Source: Darksidea phi
Taxonomy: Eukaryota; Ascomycota; Dothideomycetes; Pleosporales; Lentitheciaceae
Reading direction: 5' to 3'
Assembly: GCA_030770425.1 (NCBI GenBank)
Contig: JASJFT010000068.1
Span: 7,673-71,672, forward strand
DNA length: 64,000 bases
Translations under genes and position numbers: made by a program
The notes under the pieces: model-generated
Database searches by the model: none
Told to the model about the DNA's origin: nothing
The model's input: only the letters and a program-made list of their open reading frames with translations
In this document: positions 56,801 to 64,000 of the stretch, one piece after another
Layout: every line of letters starts with the position of its first letter
How positions within the stretch are numbered: the stretch's first letter is position 1

Positions 56801-58365
56801 ACTACCACACCGAAGCGACTGATGTACATGGAGAAGACAACGACAGGCATATACCAGATGACAGTCGCTACCGTCGAAATCAAAGAGGAACGAGCACCGC
56901 CAAACGGATATAGAGTTATGCGTTCGTCAATTAAACTCATCAGCCTCTACGATAAAGAAGCGGGTGAGGATAATGAGATCAAACAAGAGGATGAGCCAAG
57001 CACTACTACAGGCGGACTCTCCACTGTCGAATTTCTACTCAAGCATTACGAGCACGTGTACTCCATGATTGAGTGGACATATACTGACGATCGAGGGCAC
57101 ACACACCATTTCATCATTGTTGGCACAGGCATAACTGAAGGACAGAAGCGAGAGTCAGGCCGCCGACTCGTCTTCAAAGTAAGCAAGTCAGGGTTGAAGC
57201 TACAGAAGGTGTCAATCTACAAGGATAGTCCCGTGCGATGCATGGCCGTCTATGACGAGAGGAAGATCATCACCAACTTTGGAAAGACTCTCCGAATTGA
57301 TCAGTACGATCCAAGTGAAGGAAGGTAAGGCACATCCGCGCCCACGTTGTGCTACGCTGCTAAACAGTATATAGGTGGATCAAACAACTTAAAATAGCAT
57401 TACCGTCACCTGCCGCTCACCTAACCGTTCATCGAACTTGCATCTTTGTCTCTACAACCCACGACTCGCATATTTGCTACGAGCCTGAGTTGTTCCCCAT
57501 ACAGGAAGGCGCTCCTCGATCCAGCTTTGAGAGACTCTTCAACGATGCTCGGCAACGCCACTCCACCCATCACTTAGTCTATGATTTGCTCGATAATGTG
57601 GCCAGGCCACAGTCTTCTTTCACGCCCTATCACGATACCCTCGTTCTGCTTGCAGATAAGACTTGCTCTGTAACGGGCCTCTTGTGTTCAAGGATAGAGA
57701 ACCATAGGACGACTACTGATACGCTGTTTGAAGCGTGCCTTCCGCGGTCGATAATTCGTCTTCATCGTGGCCATATTCGACCGCCTTGGCGCCGGCCCTG
57801 CGAGGCCCTCTTCAACCCCTTCAAGCCCTTCAAGCCCTTCAAGCCCTTCAAGGGTATATCTGGTGTTCTAGCCGACGATATCCTGGGCGCCTGCTCAGAC
57901 GGCACAATATACAGCTTCAGCATCCTCACTCAGCCTGCCCGCCGCGTCCTCCGCCTCATCCAAAACCTCATCGAAGCAAAGCAAAAGCGCGATCCAGCAC
58001 TACAATACAGCACAATTAAAAACCATAGCAGCGACATCTTCCACCTCCTAGAAAATGGGGCCGAAGGCTTCCAAGACAGCAGAATCAAAGCAAGAGATAT
58101 TGATCCTGAGGCGCAGGAGAAAGGGGAGGCTGCACCGCGGTTCAAGCATATCGATGGTGATTTGATCATCCGCTTTCTGAACGAAGATGGAGACTTCGAG
58201 AGACTGTTGCGAGATGATTGCGATGAAAGTGTTAGACGCTTATTCCTTATGAAGTTCGGCGAGCTACTAAGATACGGACACAGGGACGGGACCATAGAGC
58301 ACCGGTACGTTCAGTTTGAGTACGCGAGGAAGTGGGTTGAAGATGTGTTGATGCCGTTGCTTTGA
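53869..58365 (+). CDS. CPSF-A/Mms1 N-terminal family protein
   Basis: A large beta-propeller scaffold related to CPSF-160, Rse1/SF3B3 and DDB1/Mms1. Four exons, 53869-54814, 54868-56352, 56400-57324 and 57375-58365 (introns 53, 47 and 50 nt), give 1448 aa. The N-terminal half matches the Mms1_N region (LNDVLLVGEDAVHLKEI..., APRNPDFAKEAFYIAREDGM, YPDVLISGGAGSDGHLCKVG). The C-terminal half carries CPSF-A features: CMAVYDERKIITNFGKTLRI, RLHRGHIRPPWRRP, then GVLADDILGACSDGTIYSF and a helical end. Such proteins serve in pre-mRNA processing or as cullin-4 adaptors in DNA repair; which applies here cannot be told. A 9-bp unit repeated four times (57817-57852) inserts PFKPFKPFKPFK between two conserved blades. 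An upstream in-frame ATG (53800) adds 23 residues but is weaker. Confidence 0.88.
57817..57852 (+). repeat. 9-bp coding repeat, four copies
   Basis: CCCTTCAAG repeated four times in frame, encoding Pro-Phe-Lys. It lies within the CPSF-A region. Confidence 0.95.
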
Positions 58366-59155
58366 GAATGGGCAAGCTCACTGGAGGATGTCTTAGGAGA
58401 TGGGTTGCATGGTAGGGTGACGGGATATGAGAAAAATCGTTTGTTTTGCTTTGCTCGCAAAATGAAGAGGAGGTCTTTCGTTTCCTATCGTCTGGATGAT
58501 ACACACACTCTCAAATAACGTGGCGCGGTTTGGGTCTCTGTTTTGGCGGCATGTGATACTTGTTTTACTGCGGCCGGGTCCATGTTCAATAGTTTTGGTG
58601 GAGGATGGAAATTGTGCGTTCCTAGCGTGAACCCCTACGCCGTACATGAAAGAAGAGTATTCCGGCGCCACTCTTTCTAGACCTCAATGTCCCTAGACCA
58701 GCAACATACTGCAACAATAACCTGGACGTAACTACCACTCCCTATACCTTCAGTCAACTATTTCCTTTCACTCTCAGAAAAAAGTCCTGCAACCCGAATG
58801 GCTCGTGAAGGGAAGTTTGCGTGCTGCGCTTCAGTTTATGTACTCATCCGCTGGTAGTAGATACGACAGCGCAAATTTGAAGAATATTGGAGAGCTGAGC
58901 AAGTGTCTAAGTAAATAAGCTGTAGCCCTATATATTCAGATGTAATCACCTCAAATCGGCCTACAATGATATCTCACCTGAACATCCACCACCAACATCT
59001 CCCACGCCCCGCAAACCATAGGATTACACCACTCATACAAGATTCATGTTACGCGTCGAATATTTAATATTCAGTCTCTACATACTTCATGCCCCTACAT
59101 AATCCACAGACTTAGCCTAAACCAAACGGCACACTAACTCACCGCTTCATACCAC
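58366..59155. other. Intergenic between convergent genes
   Basis: About 0.8 kb, AT-rich from 58900 to 59160. No gene seen. Confidence 0.5.
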
Positions 59156-59617
59156 TTAATCGTGACATGCTTTCGGGGTTTGAGGGTGGGGAGGGGTAGT
59201 AGCGTAGCCTCCACGTCCGCGGCCACGGCCCTTGCCGCGGTTTTGATTCTGCTTGCTGCCTCGGCCTCTCCCTCGCTCACCACCCCGTCCCCTTCCTCGA
59301 CCGCGTTGCCCGTCTTCGCTGCGGGTATCGTCTATCCTTTCACCCCTTCCCCGCCCTCTGTATGGACTACGACCCTGGGTATCCTGACGGGTATCGGCTG
59401 TGTTGCAACCCCTTCCCCTTCCTCTGGTGCCTTGTATATTGTCTCCCCTGGTGTCTCTTCCCTCACCTCTCCCTCGTCCCTCTTCACGCGTATCGGCTCT
59501 TGATGTCCCTCGGCCCCTCCCTCTAGCTCTACCTCGGCCTCCCCGTCCTCCAAACGGATATTCGTCCATGGAATAGATAGAAGTTGCGCGCCACTGATCG
59601 ATCAAATCATAATTCAT
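59156..59617 (-). CDS. RG/RGG-rich ORF (own gene or C-terminal exon of ctk2)
   Basis: A 153-codon frame made mostly of Arg, Gly, Asp and Gln: MNYDLIDQWRATSIYSMDEY, then GRGGRGRARGRGRG and many RGRG units, ending TTPPHPQTPKACHD. RGG regions bind RNA and promote condensates. It lies 105 bases behind the ctk2 stop on the same strand. A donor at 59731 (CGA|GTGCGT, phase 0) and an acceptor at 59630 (AATTAG, phase 0) would fuse it in frame to Ctk2 through a 102-nt intron. It may also be a separate short gene, or chance: a Ser/Pro-rich frame lies opposite. I keep it as a low-confidence coding call. Confidence 0.4.
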   Translation of the reverse strand: MNYDLIDQWRATSIYSMDEYPFGGRGGRGRARGRGRGTSRADTREEGRGRGEGRDTRGDNIQGTRGRGRGCNTADTRQDTQGRSPYRGRGRGERIDDTRSEDGQRGRGRGRGGERGRGRGSKQNQNRGKGRGRGRGGYATTPPHPQTPKACHD

Positions 59618-59722
59618 CGAGCCCTGCCCCTAATTTAGCTCAGTCTCCTTTAGCATCGTGCTCAACACAAAACAAGCAACGAAGGCCAATCAAAAATCCA
59701 AACGCAAAGCACAAATTTTGCA

Positions 59723-61089
59723 TCAACGCACTCGTCTTCGCTCCCACTCCCTATCCCTCTCTCGATCCCTGTCAGTATTTCGATCGCGTTCAGATTCTAA
59801 CGGAACCTCGACTTCATACTCTTCCTCTTCCACTTTCCAAAACCTCTCCACCGCATTGCGTTCATCTCTTGCGCGCTTGGCATCAAGCATGAATCTCACC
59901 GTACCATTTTGACCTCTAATACCAATAGCACTTGTAGGAGGTTGCACGACAGTTCCCGGCGATATAGTATTCGGACTCGCGGGCGTGAGTGGAGACGTAG
60001 GATCGATGCCGTTGCGAGCTTTGAGACCATTGGACGTGTGCGGAGACGGCTTCGGGGTAGATTCGGAGTCGTAGGTAGCGTAGCGCGGGATGTCGGAGGC
60101 GGAGGCTTCTTGGTTGAGGGTTATACGGACGTTGATAAAAGTCTCGAGGGAGTGGAGGGGGCCGATGTATGTTGAACCGCGATGGTGAGTGTACAGATCT
60201 AGAAGGTCGAGTATGGTTTCTGAAGTGCAATCAGCCAACTCTGACGCCCGCAGACCATTCTACTAAACTCACCCATGACTTCCGCCCTTGAAGTTTTCCA
60301 CTTGCTGTATCTGACGGGACCAGCGTCTATGAATTTGGTGGTATTCATCTCATGCAGCCTCGCCGCAAGTTCCAGACACGCTATCGCCATGGCAGGTGTA
60401 CTCTGCTTGAGCGGCGCGAGCGTCCTGTATAAATCAATACTCAAGTTCCACGCCGTCTTTCCAACATTATTCTGATCAAAGCCTAGCGCTCGCGCCATCT
60501 TGACCATGACTTTCTGTGGATACCGATTCCGGAAATCGAAGCCGGCAGATTCGAGCATGAGGCGCTCGAGGCCAATGATGAGCTTAGAGTGGTTTTCGAA
60601 GCGCTGCATATCCACATTAGCGACCTAAGTCTTCCCCAGAGGCTGAATAGCGCCCACCGGATCATCACTACTTAGCTGCTCCCCCACTCCAACCTTCAAG
60701 TTCCAATGTGCTGCCAATATCTCCCTACTCTTCTTCAGCGTATCCTCAATCTTACACGCCGTAAACAGTGCCGCCGCCGCGGCGTCCGCATAATTATACT
60801 CGTTATCGGCATGTAGCAGCCGAAACTTGTGATAGTATATGACCGCTGTGTTGAAGGTACGAACGGGCAGCTGCAGCGCGCGACGGACTTGGTCAATGTA
60901 GGCAACGCCCTGCAACCGTACCGCGTCTTCCCTGGCGTCGGTCATGGAGATCTCGGAAAGACATTTCTGAATGCGAGATTGCAGGATGTAGGGTTTGGCG
61001 ACTTCGATGTAGGACGGATGCGGGCCGATGCGTTCGCCGGGTTGGTCGCGCGTAATGGTGGGGTCGGAGGGGGAGGCGGTAAGCGCCAT
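59723..61089 (-). CDS. ctk2: CTD kinase cyclin subunit, Ctk2-like
   Basis: Cyclin partner of the Ctk1-type kinase that phosphorylates Ser2 of the RNA polymerase II C-terminal domain during elongation. Three exons, 61089-60658, 60603-60273 and 60219-59723 (introns 54 and 53 nt), give 419 aa. The first cyclin box contains VRRALQLPVRTFNTAVIYYH and ADAAAAALFTACKIEDTLKK. After the first splice, HSKLIIGLERLMLESAGFDF with RNRYPQKVMVKMARAL is the hallmark Ctk2 block, followed by the second cyclin fold (TPAMAIACLELAARL). A Ser/Pro linker leads to SAIGIRGQNGTVRFMLDAKR and a charged Arg/Glu/Asp tail of RDRER type. It may continue into the RG-rich ORF downstream by an additional splice. The ATG at 61089 fits the family's start. 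Confidence 0.93.
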
Positions 61090-61783
61090 GTCTGCGTAAA
61101 GAGTGTCTTAAACGGCGTGCGCGACTAGTAGGCGTGCGGATGGCTGGCGTGGGGTGAATGAATCGTGATTGAAGGGCTTAGAGAAAGCTGAGGCGTGTGC
61201 TGTTTTTAGATCGTTATGTCATCTGCCAGTTCCCTCCACACAAGGGTTCGCTGGTGAGGTGTGAGGTGTGAGGTGAAAGCGTCCGTGGAGACATGAATCT
61301 CGACGTCCGAAAGTTCGGTGGTCATAGCTTCTTCCACCGCGCCGACTGCCCGGCCCTTGGCAGCACCTACGCCTCGGCGCTCTCGTGCGATGGCGGATGA
61401 CCAGCTGAGCGGTGATGTGGCACTGGGGTTGATCATGAGATGACGTTTTTTGCTTCATTTCTCTACATTATTTCCTATACCTGCTCTGGGACTGCCCAGT
61501 ATTACCGCCTGCCTTTACACCGTGTCACCTATCGCCACCCACTTCCGGACCATTACCGTCTTCAATCCTATATGTCGCATATGTCGTAAAAGGCTGGTCG
61601 CTTGGTGACAAGCGCCTCGGCCAAAATCATTAGGTCTAAGAAGCAAGAATGAAGTCGCCATCGCCCCCTTCGGCGGGACACGACGCAACCAATTCTCGAT
61701 GAATCGAATCCAAACTCCAGACTAAGAATGTAAATGCTGAACCGCTCAAAGTGCACATCACATAGCGATGAAGAACTGAACTG
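61090..61783. other. Intergenic; weak minus-strand ORF
   Basis: About 0.7 kb between ctk2 and the 3' end of ERG5. A 76-codon frame at 61206-61436 (MINPSATSPLSWSSAIARER to RTLVWRELADDITI) looks fairly protein-like, with an acidic middle, but matches nothing I know and is too short to call. Confidence 0.45.
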
Positions 61784-63572
61784 TTATGCCGCCCGCTCGG
61801 AGAAAGTAAGATAACAATCATCCTACTCATAGTCAATCATCCGTGTCCGAATGTCGGGTATGGCCTTTACTTACCTTGGGGAAGATTGTGGCAAACACCT
61901 TGATCTCTTCGCTCAGAGGCGTAATCTTGTGCTTCCAATCCAACATCATACTCGCCTTACCGATCATGAGCATGAGGTTAGCCTGGGCATACGTCTGCCC
62001 GAGACAGTAGTGCGGTCCAGTTCCAAACACCAACCAGTTCTTGGTCTGTTTGTCGGCATCGCCTGTGATCCATCGCTCAGGCTCGAACGAATCGGGATTG
62101 GGATATGCCTCAGGGTCATGAAGGGCCATGTACGTCGTAGGAATGACCATGGAGCCCTTAGGAGCAGTGTACGTATCAGTGATGGGGAAGTCCTTCTTTG
62201 CGACATAGGGGACCATGATGACCGGAGGGCGATAGCGGAGCGTCTCCTTGACAACTGCGCGCGTCCATTGCAGCTTCTCGAGAGTGTCTAGGCTGAGCGG
62301 GGCATGGATATCGCCATTCCTAGCCGCAATGTTCTCCTCACGGACCTTGTCTAAGAACTCGGGACGATCAGCCATGATCTGGAACAACCAAGTGCAAGCA
62401 GAAGATGTAGCATCCTGTGAGGCGAAGAGGAAGGTGAACAGAGTCATGGAAATCTCAAAGTCGGTGAAGTCGCGAATGAGCATGGGAGGCTTCTCCGTGT
62501 CCGGCACCTTCTCGCCAGCATCGATCCTCTCACGATAGGCACGGGATTCAATCATTGAGGCGACCCAGAAGTCAAGAATGCAGTTGGGATTGCCACCAGC
62601 AGCCAGACGGACCTTACTCTTCGCGGCACACTTAGTAAACTCCTCCAGGACCATGTCGGCGCACTTCTTGCCATACCAACTCTTCGTGAACGGAAGAATG
62701 ATGGGGAAATTGACAAGTTCAAGCGCGGCCGTGATGAGGTAGTAGTCATCGGCAATCTTCTTAATCGCCTCCTCAGTCATGTAGTGGCCGACGAAGGTTC
62801 GACAACTCAGAGCGCACTGCAGCTCACGGAACTCGCCCATGAACTGCATCGGCTCGCCCTTCTGTTCTACCTGAGAGATGTGCACAAATCGCCGGAAGTA
62901 TTGGTTGTAGATGCCCTCCTGGATAGGGAGATACTGCTCGAGCGCATGGCGGGTGAAGAGGCCGTTCAAACCCTTGCGATAGTCGACGTGGGCGCGACCG
63001 TCGAGGAAGACCCAGTTCTGCGGGCGGAGGAGCTTGTAGGCGGCATCGACGACGCAGGGCTTAACGAAGCTTGGCGAGTTGAAGATCTTGCGGGCCATGT
63101 CGCGAGTAGAGGCGATGACGACGAACCTATGCCGCCTGTCAGTACGCACAGTCTTGCTAGCAGTGGCGTTGCGTGGATAGCTGGGGAAATGCTGAGAGAG
63201 GCTCGTACTTGTGGAATACCGAGACGCAGCTTAGCGGACCGGATCGCCATTTTGCGTGGTACTTGGTAAACGACGGGTTGACCGAGTCTAGAAAGGGTCC
63301 GAAAAAAGGTGCTTTCCACGAGGGGCCGATGATAGAGCCTTTGTTCCAGATGTACTTGACTGGCATCGATTAGCTCGACCCAAAACTACGGGCTCCGTCC
63401 GACACTTACATTGATCGTATGCAATGAGCAAGAGGATGACGGTCAAGACAAGCTGCCAGCCGCTCATGTTGTTCATCATCGTTGACAGGATGCCATTGGC
63501 GTCGAAGGTAGCAATTGTGTGCGCGACCTTGGCGTCCGCCGTCGGCGACACGAAGCTCGCATTGACAGCCAT
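61784..63572 (-). CDS. erg5: Sterol C-22 desaturase, CYP61 (Erg5)
   Basis: Cytochrome P450 that introduces the C-22 double bond late in ergosterol synthesis in the ER. Four exons, 63572-63410, 63359-63209, 63126-61875 and 61822-61784 (introns 50, 82 and 52 nt), give 534 aa. There is an N-terminal membrane helix ([15 protein letters not shown]), then [20 protein letters not shown] and the substrate region. The I-helix [16 protein letters not shown] is diagnostic of CYP61. The ExxR motif is KETLRYRP, the PERF-type motif is FEPERW, and the heme loop [11 protein letters not shown] carries Cys at about residue 479. The last tiny exon ([12 protein letters not shown]) is needed to give the family C-terminus; without it the frame would read through a GTAAGT donor into unrelated sequence. 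Confidence 0.97.
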
Positions 63573-64000
63573 TACAGGGGGGGAAGAAGCGCGCCGGGTG
63601 TCTCTCGGGCGTTCGCGAAAGAGGGAGGGAGGAAGCTGTCCGTAAAGGAGGCAATTGAAGATCGAAGAAGATTCGCAAAGGAGATGAACGCCAGACCCGG
63701 TCTTGGCTTGGCAAACGCCAATGCTACATCGAGCCTAGATCCGCGCCCGGCTCAGGGCGAGCCGGATGGCGGTTGAATGGGGTGATTTTTCCGTCGCGGG
63801 GCGTCCATTCGTGCACTCATCACATCTGCATGCGACGACAATTTCGACAACAACCAGCCGCTGTGCGGTCTGACCTCAGTGAGCGTTTGACGTCATGTAT
63901 CTGAAACATTTGACGGGTAGCCATGCAGCTGGGCCGCAATTGATGCTCCAGGCTAACAATTGCAACAATTATCTGTGGCATAGAACGACAAGAACTACCA
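63573..64000. other. ERG5 upstream region
   Basis: The last 428 bases. Purine-rich on the plus strand near 63590-63690, i.e. pyrimidine-rich on the ERG5 sense strand, as is usual just before fungal start codons. No other gene seen before the window ends. Confidence 0.5.

Noticed and set aside
61206..61436. 76-codon minus-strand frame between ctk2 and ERG5
   Set aside because: Fairly protein-like but short, unmatched by memory and without splice support; left uncalled.

Overview
The window is nuclear DNA of a filamentous ascomycete (Pezizomycotina; probably Dothideomycetes, an inference from gene style only). The reasons are short introns (44-125 nt) with GT/GC...CTAAC/CTAAT...AG signals, genes on both strands with no operons, a nuclear ATP synthase subunit 9, the sterol enzyme CYP61/Erg5, SRP68, a Cya5-type PPR protein and an AreB-type GATA factor. 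One 10-N assembly gap lies at 15089-15098. I rebuilt splice junctions by hand: each model was required to keep the reading frame across every junction, and for recognised families to restore known motifs.

Layout. 1-6100: a coiled-coil orphan (1107-2195, minus), a Prs5-type PRPP synthetase (3331-5195, minus) and a divergent GNAT acetyltransferase. 6100-12600: a long gene-poor, partly very GC-rich stretch that holds one small zinc-binding protein of 54 aa (10299-10463). 12617-15794: a calpain-like cysteine protease with a 24-bp minisatellite in its tail. 17389-19019: a C2H2-like orphan. 20795-24116: a tiny membrane protein, a secreted astacin metalloprotease and a tail-anchored sulfotransferase-like protein. 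25049-27797: ATP synthase subunit 9 and a secreted Kex2-type repeat precursor. 28440-30385: a dead DUF3176 membrane-protein gene. 31519-32981: the AreB-type GATA factor. 34099-39837: SRP68 divergent from a Cya5-like mitochondrial PPR protein. 40804-46087: a small membrane protein and a divergent pair of C2H2 genes, one fused to about 14 ankyrin repeats. 47953-51430: a disordered orphan and two small secreted proteins, one with 20 cysteines in two matching modules. 51460-58365: a Gyp8/TBC1D20-type Rab-GAP divergent from a CPSF-A/Mms1-type beta-propeller protein. 59156-63572: the Ctk2 cyclin with an RG-rich ORF behind it, and ERG5.

The genes are mostly independent. Core functions (purine/pyrimidine precursors, respiration, ergosterol, secretion, Pol II CTD kinase, pre-mRNA or DNA-repair scaffold) are mixed with lineage-specific secreted and regulatory proteins. 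The best candidates for new biology are the Kex2-type repeat precursor, in which two identical 34-residue units differ at 12 silent sites, and the duplicated 10-cysteine secreted protein. The ankyrin-zinc-finger fusion and the two GC-AG introns are also worth checking.
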